NCBI GenBank assembly: GCA_900756495.1
Contig: CAAEKI010000054.1
Span: forward strand, 1 to 8,342
DNA length: 8,342 nt
Reading direction: 5' to 3'
From: an uncultured Oscillospiraceae bacterium
GTDB lineage: Bacteria > Bacillota > Clostridia > Oscillospirales > Oscillospiraceae
A program made the position numbers and the translations under genes. The notes beneath the pieces are model-generated. The model made no database searches. It was given only the letters and a program-made list of their open reading frames with translations, and was not told where the DNA came from. How positions within the stretch are numbered: the first letter of the stretch is position 1; the number at the start of each line of letters is the position of its first letter. This document shows positions 1 to 5,390 of the stretch, in pieces.

Positions 1-666
1 ATGCGGGAATGGTATTTTACTCCCTTAACCTGGATACAGCAGGGACAGGAGGAAAAAGTGCTGGCCCTTGCCGCGCAGCATGGAATGGAGGATTTCTATG
101 CCGAAAAATATCTGAATACCTTGCGCGTTGGGGCTGAAACGGAATCTAACGAGCTGTTTGACAAAAGCCACGGCTTCTATATTGCAGTAATCCAAGGTTT
201 TTTCCGAGATTATTATTACACCAGAGGTAGTGCCTTTTCGTTCCTGGTGGAACAAAAGCCAGAATATGCGCGGTACTTCACCTCATGGGAACAAATCACT
301 CCTGTTTCCTTTCCAAACCCCATGCAGAACCGAATCATCGAAAACTATTGCTCCGGTGTATATCTGTCTCCAGATCAAGTTATACAACTTCTCAAAGACA
401 TGGAGCAGGACCCAAAAGTCCTTGAAGATCTGGAGGGGCTTTGGAGCAATGGACAGATTGCTGTGCTGAAAAAAGCACTTTCTGCTGCTGCAAAGTCAGG
501 AGTCGGTCTGTTGGAGGCCACTGAAGTGGTAGAGCCCAACCCCATCAGCCCGAATGAGAGCACAAGCTACTCTAACCTGTACCACTGTGATCGGGACGGG
601 GTATATCTCTACATAGATGCCGTCAGTGGTCAATTAGCGGATGCGATTGGGAAAAACGAAGGATAG
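1..666 (+). CDS. Unrecognised protein, possibly cut at its 5' end
   Basis: I do not recognise this 221-residue protein. The open frame begins with ATG at the first base of the window, so no ribosome binding site can be checked and the true start may lie upstream. It looks soluble: no signal peptide or membrane segment is visible. It is rich in aromatic residues in the first half (WYF near residue 4, a DYYY stretch near 70). The middle is acidic and probably helical (about 125-165). The C-terminal part has a short strand-like segment, YHCDRDGVYLYID, at about 193-205. It ends just before a strong terminator, so it is the last gene of its transcription unit. Its place at the far end of the regulatory module suggests element cargo, but no function can be assigned. 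Confidence 0.6.
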   Translation: MREWYFTPLTWIQQGQEEKVLALAAQHGMEDFYAEKYLNTLRVGAETESNELFDKSHGFYIAVIQGFFRDYYYTRGSAFSFLVEQKPEYARYFTSWEQITPVSFPNPMQNRIIENYCSGVYLSPDQVIQLLKDMEQDPKVLEDLEGLWSNGQIAVLKKALSAAAKSGVGLLEATEVVEPNPISPNESTSYSNLYHCDRDGVYLYIDAVSGQLADAIGKNEG

Positions 667-739
667 ATTCTCTCTATGAAAATGTGTGGGCATCTGTGGG
701 AAGAACCAAAATAGGCAGCTACCCACAATATTGATTATC

Positions 740-793
740 GCAGAAAAGCTCACCGTTTCGGTGAGCTTTTCTGCAATATTTCATAATTTTTTT
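740..793 (+). terminator. Rho-independent terminator after the first gene
   Basis: A perfect 16-bp stem (740-755 with 759-774) encloses a three-base loop TTT. Downstream is an A/T-rich stretch ending in seven T at 787-793. The T-run starts about 12 bases after the stem, which is further than usual, but the stem is very stable. It separates the 1-666 gene from the regulator gene that follows. Confidence 0.85.
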
Positions 794-797
794 ATTG

Positions 798-848
798 CTA
801 CCACTGGTTGCCGAATTGACATAGGTGGGGTGGTAGAGTGGCTACCAC
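798..848 (+). promoter_or_regulatory. Candidate operator/promoter of the Xre regulator
   Basis: The heptamer CTACCAC occurs at 798-804 and 842-848, and its complement GTGGTAG at 830-836. The last two form an inverted repeat with a five-base spacer. Between them lies a perfect -35-like TTGACA at 816-821; no good -10 hexamer sits at 16-18 bases, so the promoter itself is uncertain. Sites of this layout directly upstream of an HTH gene commonly serve autoregulation, so binding by the protein encoded at 882 is a reasonable inference. Confidence 0.5.
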
Positions 849-881
849 AGAAAAAATAGAATGAAAGTGAGGAGGTTCACT

Positions 882-1379
882 ATGAAGTTACCCGAAAAGA
901 TTCAAAGGGAACGAAAAAAGATGGGACTGTCCCAGGAGAAACTCGCAGAAAAAATAGGAGTATCAAGGCAGGCCATCACAAAATGGGAGAACGGCTTGGC
1001 ATCCCCTGAACTGGAAAAAATCGTCTCATTAAGTGAATGTTTTAAGGTATCTACTGACTATTTGTTAAAGGACAATATTACCGAGCCGACCCCACCACAA
1101 GAATCTGCATTGAAAGGAAACAAGCGAATGTCATGGAGAACGTGGCTTGGAGGAAGTTTGTTTGGAATATCGGCGCTGATTATATTTGTATTATGGCGAC
1201 TTTCTGTTCGTTTTCCTATTTCGGGAATGACCGGAAACGGTGTCCATTTAACCGGATTTAGTGGCTTTCTTGGCTTTCATGGAATTTTACATGAAAGCTA
1301 TGTAATAGTTGCGATTGGAATAATCGGTTTGATACTTCTGATTACTGACTTTATCCGCATAAAAAAGAATAATCGCTGA
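882..1379 (+). CDS. Xre-family regulator with C-terminal membrane segments
   Basis: This 165-residue protein has an N-terminal Cro/C1-type helix-turn-helix (about residues 6-62, with the typical LSQEKLAEKIGVSRQAITKWE signature). A polar linker follows (about 63-85). Two hydrophobic segments (about 89-106 and 139-158) should anchor it in the membrane, and the tail is positively charged. I chose ATG 882 because GAGGAGG at 869-875 sits six bases upstream; an in-frame ATG at 861 would add seven residues but has no such site. Regulators of this build are common in Firmicutes, and the membrane part may sense a signal or simply tether the DNA-binding domain. Repeated heptamers upstream suggest it controls its own promoter. 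In Tn916-like elements an HTH regulator occupies a comparable place beside the sigma-like gene. The target genes are not known. Confidence 0.85.
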   Translation: MKLPEKIQRERKKMGLSQEKLAEKIGVSRQAITKWENGLASPELEKIVSLSECFKVSTDYLLKDNITEPTPPQESALKGNKRMSWRTWLGGSLFGISALIIFVLWRLSVRFPISGMTGNGVHLTGFSGFLGFHGILHESYVIVAIGIIGLILLITDFIRIKKNNR

Positions 1380-1437
1380 TGACCGGACAATGCAGAGTTG
1401 ATCTTAAACTGAATAGGTTTATTTCGGCTCGGCAGCA

Positions 1438-1465
1438 TTGACCTGTCGGTAGAAATACATATATT
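1438..1465 (+). promoter_or_regulatory. Sigma-70-type promoter for the sigma-factor leader
   Basis: TTGACC (1438-1443) and TATATT (1460-1465) are each one base away from consensus and are separated by 16 bases. Transcription would start near 1472, giving a leader of about 375 bases before the sigma-like gene at 1847. A perfect nine-base inverted repeat, CGGCAGCAT at 1430-1438 and its complement at 1485-1493, brackets the promoter and could be a regulator site. Its left arm lies upstream of the predicted start, so it would act at the DNA level. Confidence 0.6.
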
Positions 1466-1484
1466 TGAATTAAGAAAGGGAGTG

Positions 1485-1526
1485 ATGCTGCCGGTGTGCC
1501 GTCCGTTTGTATGGACAGGAGTCTGA
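1485..1526 (+). CDS. Possible 13-residue leader peptide
   Basis: A short frame, ATG 1485 to TGA 1524-1526, would encode MLPVCRPFVWTGV. AAGAAAGGGAG lies just upstream, but the gap between the GGGAG and the ATG is only two bases, which is tighter than ideal. Its stop codon overlaps the ATG of the next small frame (TGATG at 1524-1528), a classical arrangement for translational coupling. Its place early in a long, structured 5' leader suggests an attenuation role. Small size means the call rests only on position and overlap. Confidence 0.3.
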   Translation: MLPVCRPFVWTGV

Positions 1527-1654
1527 TGCACTATGCAATACCTCAAGAAGCGCATTATGCTGTTCCGCTGTCTTTACGCACCACGACACACGGCTTACAA
1601 GACAAAGAAAATCATCTTTATATGGAAGTATGGTGGCCGGGAGTATTGTTCTAA
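1526..1654 (+). CDS. Possible small protein of 42 residues in the leader
   Basis: The frame from ATG 1526 to TAA 1652-1654 encodes a 42-residue peptide. It begins MHYAIPQEAHYAVPLSL and ends with a tryptophan-rich MEVWWPGVLF. AGGAG at 1517-1521 sits four bases upstream, somewhat close. The start overlaps the stop of the preceding 13-residue frame, so the two may be coupled. Its composition looks more protein-like than the overlapping basic, cysteine-rich 102-codon frame at 1533-1841. No family is recognised. It may be a real small protein or only a translated regulatory leader for the sigma-like gene. Confidence 0.4.
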   Translation: MHYAIPQEAHYAVPLSLRTTTHGLQDKENHLYMEVWWPGVLF

Positions 1655-1717
1655 AAGCGAAAAGCCTCCACCTGCCAAAAGATGCTTTTTCTGCGGACTT
1701 TTTAATAAACGACTTGG

Positions 1718-1759
1718 AGCGGTCGAATTTGTACTGAGTTACAGATTCGGCCGCTTTTT
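1718..1759 (+). terminator. Terminator-like hairpin (attenuator) before the sigma-like gene
   Basis: An 11-bp stem (1718-1728 with 1745-1755, one G-T wobble) is followed at once by T1755-T1759. It lies about 250 bases into the transcript from the 1438 promoter and about 90 bases before the sigma-like gene. It therefore fits an attenuator that stops most transcripts unless translation or a factor overrides it. The 16-base loop is larger than in many terminators. Confidence 0.5.
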
Positions 1760-1804
1760 GATTTGTTCTCGACTACTTGGTCACTGGTGTCGAGCACCAC
1801 CACT

Positions 1805-1838
1805 TCCGATTTGTTTTCCACAAAAAACAAATCGGAGG
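1805..1838 (+). promoter_or_regulatory. Hairpin that hides the sigma-like gene's ribosome binding site
   Basis: A perfect 13-bp inverted repeat (1805-1817 with 1824-1836, six-base loop) ends inside the Shine-Dalgarno GGAGG at 1834-1838, pairing its first three bases. The start codon GTG follows at 1847. When folded, the site should be poorly accessible; a ribosome moving through the left arm would open it. This supports translational control of the sigma-like gene. Confidence 0.6.
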
Positions 1839-1846
1839 TAACAGAG

Positions 1847-2356
1847 GTGCAAAATTATCGCAAAAGCGACTATGCGATAAACAAAAACAGCCCAAATATC
1901 GTTTATCGCTTTCATAACGAAATCATAGAAATCACACTGGAGGATTATCTGAAGGAGAATCCTGACAAAACGGAACATGACTTTGCAGAGCTGAAAGCCC
2001 TGTCCGATCAAATTTACTATGAGCAGGATCGGGCAGAGAGCGCCCAGACCCGCAAGGATGTTTCGATCCACGGTTTGGAGGAAACGGAGCATTGTGCCAC
2101 TCGCGCTCTGGATGAAGAATGGGAAGAACGAGTTGTTGACATACAGAACCGCAAGTATGCCTGGAAAGCCCTGGAGCAGCTTTTTACAGTGGGCGCTTTG
2201 ACCGAGGTTCAGAAACGGCGATTCCGGCTTCATGTTTTTCAGGGACTCTCTACCCGGCAGATCGGTCGCATGGAAGGGACAAGCCATCAAGCCGTTGCCA
2301 AGTCCATAAACCTGGCGATTGCCAAACTTAAAAAATATTTTGCGGCACAGGGTTGA
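1847..2356 (+). CDS. Sigma-70 region-4-like protein of a mobile element
   Basis: The 169-residue product resembles the small sigma-factor-like proteins carried by Tn916-type and related clostridial elements. The N-terminal half (1-95) is acidic, begins QNYRKSDYAINKNSPNIVY, and lacks an obvious sigma region 2. The C-terminal part (about 118-165, LTEVQKRRFRL through STRQIGRMEGTSHQAV) is a region-4-type helix-turn-helix that would contact promoter DNA. I chose GTG 1847 because GGAGG at 1834-1838 lies eight bases upstream and the protein family starts at this motif; the open frame extends back to 1763 without support. The product probably switches on element genes for excision or transfer. Expression appears to be held back by the attenuator and the site-masking hairpin upstream. 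Whether it acts as a true sigma factor without region 2 is not shown by the sequence. Confidence 0.8.
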   Translation: MQNYRKSDYAINKNSPNIVYRFHNEIIEITLEDYLKENPDKTEHDFAELKALSDQIYYEQDRAESAQTRKDVSIHGLEETEHCATRALDEEWEERVVDIQNRKYAWKALEQLFTVGALTEVQKRRFRLHVFQGLSTRQIGRMEGTSHQAVAKSINLAIAKLKKYFAAQG

Positions 2357-2445
2357 CACCCCTGCGGTTTCAGGACGATAGGTGAAAGGCATTCTTTCGA
2401 GTGTTCTTCTTTCACCTGTACCTTGACAACCGCATACTCATTCAT
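2287..2445 (-). CDS. Possible antisense small ORF of 52 residues
   Basis: On the minus strand an ATG at 2445 follows AAAGGGGGG with a nine-base spacer and opens a 52-codon frame. The product begins MNEYAVVKVQVKEEHSKE and stops inside the 3' end of the sigma-like gene. Its start overlaps the stop of a longer minus-strand frame (2837-2445) as TGATG. The ribosome binding site and coupling are attractive, but the frame overlaps a better supported gene on the opposite strand and no family is recognised. Confidence 0.2.
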   Translation of the reverse strand: MNEYAVVKVQVKEEHSKECLSPIVLKPQGCQPCAAKYFLSLAIARFMDLATA

Positions 2446-2936
2446 CAGTAACATCCCCCCTTTCCAGCTCGAAGAGCTAAAGCCGATTCAGGGGCCGCGC
2501 CATGATATACGGACATGATGAGCAGATCCCACCTGATTATCATAATTGGTCTTGCATACAATCCTGTCCTGTATGAGCGAGTAACGGCAGCCTGTAAAAA
2601 CCGGGCAGCACCCGGCGCGGCCATGACCGGAAAGGGGCATAATGGTACTCCTGTCCAGCCACAGCCCTGCTTAAGATCAGAGTAGTCCATAACATTTGGA
2701 AACCATCTGGTTGCAGGATCACGCAATGGGGGCAGCTCGGAGAGATCCTCGGAGGGGTGAGATTCCCGTGGGCCGGTTCGCTGCCGGTCACTGATGACTT
2801 CCCAATATGTGCGGGGTGTCAAGGACAAATGGCACATAACAAGAAAACAAATCGGATTTTGTATTTCGCCGGAAATGGGGCAGGTCTTATGGCCTGCCCC
2901 GTTTTCCGGCTTACTTAATATTCAGGAGGTCAGTTT
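2357..2936. other. Gene-poor, hairpin-rich spacer
   Basis: No convincing gene lies in these 580 bases. Several hairpins are visible: a nine-bp stem 2380-2388/2409-2417, AGCTC/GAGCT at 2466-2478, CCGGG/CCCGG at 2601-2615, a six-bp stem 2771-2776/2784-2789, and the long hairpin 2868-2910. Two TTGACA hexamers (2353-2358 and 2423-2428) could be -35 boxes, but their -10 partners are weak. A 130-codon minus-strand frame (2837-2445) has no ribosome binding site. The stretch could hold a regulatory RNA, a DNA-processing site or protein binding sites; which one cannot be decided from sequence alone. Confidence 0.45.
2868..2910 (+). promoter_or_regulatory. Long hairpin just before the toxin gene
   Basis: GCCGGAAA and GGGGCAGG (2868-2884) pair with CCTGCCCC and TTTTCCGGC (2893-2910) across an eight-base loop, with one wobble and one bulge. 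No T-run follows, so it is a poor intrinsic terminator. It sits 14 bases before the toxin's ribosome binding site and may stabilise or limit the toxin mRNA. Confidence 0.5.
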
Positions 2937-3314
2937 ATGCGAAAGGCTATCCGGCGTGGCGATCTGTTCTATGCAGACCTGAACCCGGTGGTCGGCTCCG
3001 AGCAAGGCGGCATCCGCCCTGTCCTTGTTATCCAAAATGATGTGGGGAATCACTTTAGTCCTACCGTTGTTGCAGCAGCCATCACCAGCAGAAAAGCGAA
3101 GAACAGTCTGCCTACCCATATCCTACTTGAGAATGTGCCGGGGCTTGCGCCTACCTCTCTGCTTCTGTTGGAACAACTGCGGACAATAGACCGGAAGCGG
3201 CTCCGTGGTTACATTGGGCGTATCAGTAAAGAAAAAATGCTGGAGGTAGATGCAGCCCTGGCAATCAGCATCGGCATAGGATACCCCAACGAAAGGAGGA
3301 CTCACAATGTATGA
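2937..3314 (+). CDS. MazF/PemK-family toxin (endoribonuclease), no antitoxin beside it
   Basis: The 125-residue protein matches the MazF/PemK fold family across its length: RRGDLFYADLNPVVGSEQGG (about 6-25), IRPVLVIQND (26-35), and AAAITSR (46-52). R27 and T50 stand where the catalytic arginine and threonine of Bacillus subtilis MazF lie. Family members are ribosome-independent RNases that cut mRNA at short sequence motifs. AGGAGGT at 2924-2930 lies six bases before ATG 2937. No MazE-like antitoxin is visible next to it; stand-alone copies of this toxin are known beside integrase modules. Its stop overlaps the start of the excisionase gene by eight bases, so the two are co-transcribed and probably coupled. 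In this setting it may help to keep the element in the population or slow the cell during excision; both are inference. Confidence 0.88.
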   Translation: MRKAIRRGDLFYADLNPVVGSEQGGIRPVLVIQNDVGNHFSPTVVAAAITSRKAKNSLPTHILLENVPGLAPTSLLLLEQLRTIDRKRLRGYIGRISKEKMLEVDAALAISIGIGYPNERRTHNV

Positions 3315-3549
3315 AAATGACGGCGGCCTACTCTCTCCCAGAGATGCCTACCGATTGATGTTAAAAGACTACCCGGATGTGATGGACATTGGTCAAATGT
3401 GTGAGGCGCTTGGCGTCAGTACAAAAACCGGGTACAAGTTACTTAAAGATGGGAAAATTGAGTACCTTAAAATTGGACGGGCTTACCGCATCCCCAAAGC
3501 CCACATTCTTCGTTATTTGAAAATCACCTGCTCCACTTTTGCGGAGTAG
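3307..3549 (+). CDS. Excisionase-type small DNA-binding protein
   Basis: This 80-residue protein has a MerR-like winged helix of the excisionase/HTH_17 type. DIGQMCEALGVSTKTGYKLL (27-46) is the helix-turn-helix, and GKIEYLKIGRAYRIPKAHI (49-67) is the wing with its basic residues. Proteins of this type bend DNA at the element ends and bias the integrase toward excision. AAAGGAGGA ends at 3300, six bases before ATG 3307. The gene overlaps the toxin upstream and is followed by the integrase after 147 bases, the usual xis-int order. An N-terminal extension of about 25 residues precedes the core domain. Confidence 0.82.
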   Translation: MYENDGGLLSPRDAYRLMLKDYPDVMDIGQMCEALGVSTKTGYKLLKDGKIEYLKIGRAYRIPKAHILRYLKITCSTFAE

Positions 3550-3614
3550 CAGGCTATGGTGTCGATCTTCACCGGATAGACGCAGAAAGTTAACAATTCT
3601 GACGCGGATTTACC

Positions 3615-3643
3615 TGGAGTTTTGTTCTGTCCGATGATACAAT
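3615..3643 (+). promoter_or_regulatory. Candidate promoter of the integrase gene
   Basis: TACAAT at 3638-3643 (five of six) is preceded by TG at 3635-3636, making an extended -10 element. TGGAGT at 3615-3620 with a 17-base spacer is a weak -35. Transcription would begin near 3650, before the integrase ribosome binding site at 3678-3685. This gives the integrase its own low-level promoter, apart from the toxin-excisionase unit. Confidence 0.5.
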
Positions 3644-3696
3644 AAAGGTGTCATTGGTAGGTGAACTCAATACCGCAAAAGGAGGAACAGATCAGT

Positions 3697-4983
3697 ATGC
3701 CAGCGGTACACCTGCAAGAAAACAGCAAACTAATCTCCGGCCATGTGGCCGAGAAAAAAGGGTATCTCTATTGGGTTCTAAACCTTACCGATGAGAACGG
3801 TAAGAGAAAGCCCAAATGGATTCCCACCCATAAGAAAGTCAAGGGCAATAAGACCTGGGCAAACAATATGCTTCCCACCATCCGAAAAGAATGGACGGAA
3901 AAGCTGCTTCAGGAGGCTACGGCCTCACAGCAGTCGGCTTCTCCGTCTGGCCCGTCATCCGCAGCGATTTCCTTTGTGGATTTCCTGTACCAGTGGCTTG
4001 AGTACAAGTACAAGTCTGCTACCGGACGGGTGATGGACAGCAAGCCCATTGAACTCTCGACCTATTCGGGATACGAACAACAGCTTAACAACCCCATCGC
4101 CCCGTATTTCCGAGAGCATCCTGTCGCCCTTTGTGACCTTACCAAACAAGATATTCTCGCTTTTTATGAGAAAGAATTGGAACGGGTCAAGCCGACCACC
4201 GTTAAACATTACCACGCTCTGATTCATGGGGCGTTGAATTATGCGGTTGACAAAAATCTGATTCCAAGCAATCCGGCTGACCGGATTATCATTTCCAAGC
4301 CTGAACCCTTCAAGGGTGACTACTACCTGGATTCGGAAGTCCTGAATCTGTTTGAAGTTATCAAGGGGCATAAGATCGAGCTGGTAGTTCTACTGACTGC
4401 TTTTTACGGCCTGCGCCGCAGTGAGGTTATCGGTTTGAAATGGAGTGCCTTTGACTTCAACCATAACTGCTTCTCCATTCGGCATACGGTAACAACCTGC
4501 AATGTAAAGGGAGAGCGGGTCACGATTAAGAAGGACAAGGCAAAGAACAAATCCAGTCTGCGGACTTATCCATTGATTCCTTTTTTGAAAGAACGGTTGC
4601 TGGAGGCCAAGAAACAGCAGGAAGAAAATCGCAAGCTGTGCGGGCGCGCCTACAACAAAGAATATCTGGGATATGTCTGTGTCGATGTGATTGGCAATCT
4701 CATTAAACCCAACTATGTGTCCTCGACCTTTGGGAAGTTGCTTGCCAAGAACAATTTACGGCACATTCGTTTCCACGATCTTCGCCATACCTGTGCCTCG
4801 CTTTTGCTGGCCAACGGTGTTCCGATGGAACAGGTAAAAGAATGGCTGGGACACAGTGAGATTTCAACAACGGTGGATATTTACGGGCATCTGCAATATG
4901 CCACGAAAAAACAATCCGCCGCAGCCATTGAGCAGGACATTGTGGCGCCCATGCTGCAAAACCTATCGGCGGTTTCTCCATAA
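3697..4983 (+). CDS. Tyrosine site-specific integrase of the element
   Basis: A full-length tyrosine recombinase of 428 residues. The N-terminal part has an arm-DNA-binding-like region (about 10-60, strands around GYLYWVLNLTDENGKRK). A SAM-like core-binding domain follows (about 90-195, from ISFVDFLYQWLEYK). The catalytic domain (about 205-410) shows all active-site residues: R240 in YGLRRSE, a lysine near 283-285, H360 and R363 in FHDLRHTCASLL, H386 in WLGH and nucleophile Y396 in DIYGHL. I chose ATG 3697 because AAAGGAGG (3678-3685) precedes it by 11 bases; a GTG at 3661 would lie upstream of that site. Length and motifs resemble Tn916-family integrases. It sits at the element end, 40 bases from the 3' end of tRNA-Ser, so it probably inserts there. 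No frameshift is seen, so it should be active. Confidence 0.93.
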   Translation: MPAVHLQENSKLISGHVAEKKGYLYWVLNLTDENGKRKPKWIPTHKKVKGNKTWANNMLPTIRKEWTEKLLQEATASQQSASPSGPSSAAISFVDFLYQWLEYKYKSATGRVMDSKPIELSTYSGYEQQLNNPIAPYFREHPVALCDLTKQDILAFYEKELERVKPTTVKHYHALIHGALNYAVDKNLIPSNPADRIIISKPEPFKGDYYLDSEVLNLFEVIKGHKIELVVLLTAFYGLRRSEVIGLKWSAFDFNHNCFSIRHTVTTCNVKGERVTIKKDKAKNKSSLRTYPLIPFLKERLLEAKKQQEENRKLCGRAYNKEYLGYVCVDVIGNLIKPNYVSSTFGKLLAKNNLRHIRFHDLRHTCASLLLANGVPMEQVKEWLGHSEISTTVDIYGHLQYATKKQSAAAIEQDIVAPMLQNLSAVSP

Positions 4984-4985
4984 AA

Positions 4986-5021
4986 AGGAAAGAGGTCTAC
5001 CAGCTTTTCGCTGGCAGACCT
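4986..5021 (-). terminator. Terminator of the tRNA-Ser gene, overlapping the integrase end
   Basis: A 12-bp stem (4993-5004 with 5010-5021, one mismatch) with a five-base loop lies between integrase and tRNA. Read on the minus strand it is followed by CTTTCCTTTTT, a good T-tract that reaches the integrase stop codon. It therefore ends tRNA transcription. In the plus direction no T-run follows, so it would stop integrase transcripts less well. Confidence 0.8.
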
Positions 5022-5023
5022 CA

Positions 5024-5050
5024 TGGCGGAGATGGAGAGATTCGAACTCT
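5024..5050. other. Putative attachment site (element/chromosome junction)
   Basis: Tyrosine integrases of such elements often recombine in the 3' part of a tRNA gene and restore it. The integrase ends 40 bases away, and the composition shifts across this point. The matching repeat that would mark the other element end is not in the window, so the exact core cannot be fixed. Confidence 0.4.
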
Positions 5051-5117
5051 CGCGCCGGTTTTGAGCCGACCTACCGCATTTCGAGTGCGGACCCTTCAAC
5101 CGCTTGGGTACATCTCC
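5024..5117 (-). tRNA. tRNA-Ser, anticodon CGA (reads UCG)
   Basis: Read on the minus strand the gene folds into an intact class II tRNA. The acceptor GGAGATG (5117-5111) pairs with CATCTCC, with discriminator G and encoded CCA at 5026-5024. The D-stem is CCC/GGG. The anticodon stem CCGCA/TGCGG encloses loop CTCGAAA (5085-5079), giving anticodon CGA at 5083-5081. A long serine-type variable arm with GGTCGGC/ACCGGC follows, and a T-stem GAGAG/CTCTC encloses TTCGAAT. Its 3' end faces the integrase and is the likely integration target. It is the only intact copy in the window; three diverged relatives lie upstream of it. Confidence 0.96.
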
Positions 5118-5125
5118 AAATTTAT

Positions 5126-5156
5126 GTTATATCCCTGGTCCCGACCCGCCGACCAA
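5126..5156 (-). promoter_or_regulatory. Candidate promoter of tRNA-Ser
   Basis: On the minus strand TATAAC (5131-5126) lies eight bases before the mature tRNA 5' end at 5117. TTGGTC (5156-5151) is a weak -35 with a long 19-base spacer. Because no terminator separates it from the tRNA-like units upstream, readthrough from their promoters may also supply this tRNA. Confidence 0.4.
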
Positions 5157-5164
5157 TTCAGCCG

Positions 5165-5310
5165 GTGGAAATCGGGAAGAACAACAGGATAGAACAAGCA
5201 ACATTATTCAATTTGAACTCGGCTGGAACCCGCATGGTTCCAAGGGTTTCAGCCGTTTGGCACTCCGCATAGGAAACCTGATTTCGAATCATTACACCAA
5301 CTTGGATGAT
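5165..5310 (-). pseudogene. tRNA-Ser-like unit 1 (closest to the true tRNA)
   Basis: On the minus strand this unit has a recognisable but diverged D-arm/anticodon region: CATCCAAGTTGG, then TTCGAAA at 5288-5282, keeping anticodon CGA. Seventy bases later comes a T-loop-like GTTCAAAT at 5218-5211; the interval is 38 in the real tRNA. Between them, GGCTG/CAGCC (5221-5225/5250-5254) encloses a smaller GGAACC/GGTTCC hairpin (5225-5230/5236-5241), like an enlarged variable arm. No matching 3' acceptor strand follows, so it is not a working tRNA gene. A 32-base block at its 3' end (5165-5196) is nearly identical to unit 2. A GAGAGGTAT at 5364-5356 may be its displaced 5' end. Confidence 0.5.
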
Positions 5311-5390
5311 GACGGTAAATCAGGGACGATAGCGGTAACTACGGAACCCCAAAACATACCTCTCAAAGTGGCTGTCAGATGGCTGCTCTC

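Noticed and set aside
1533..1841. Plus-strand frame of 102 codons, basic and cysteine-rich, ending five bases before the sigma-like start
   Set aside because: It runs through the terminator-like hairpin and the ribosome-site hairpin, overlaps the better-looking 42-codon frame, and its only Shine-Dalgarno match lies 11 bases upstream. Its closeness to GTG 1847 could still mean coupling, but coding is not supported.
2690..2812. Passing resemblance to the core of a cobalamin riboswitch (GGTGAGATTCC followed by a CCGG-type stem)
   Set aside because: The conserved B12-box is not found, the order of other elements does not fit, and the next gene is a toxin with no link to cobalamin.
2445..2837. 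Minus-strand frame of 130 codons in the spacer
   Set aside because: No ribosome binding site before its ATG, no recognisable domain, and the region is rich in hairpins; kept only as part of a low-interest finding.
1824..2856. Thirteen-base repeat AAAACAAATCGGA at 1824-1836 and 2844-2856
   Set aside because: A match of this length is about what chance gives in a window of this size; the second copy lacks the hairpin partner and a following start codon.
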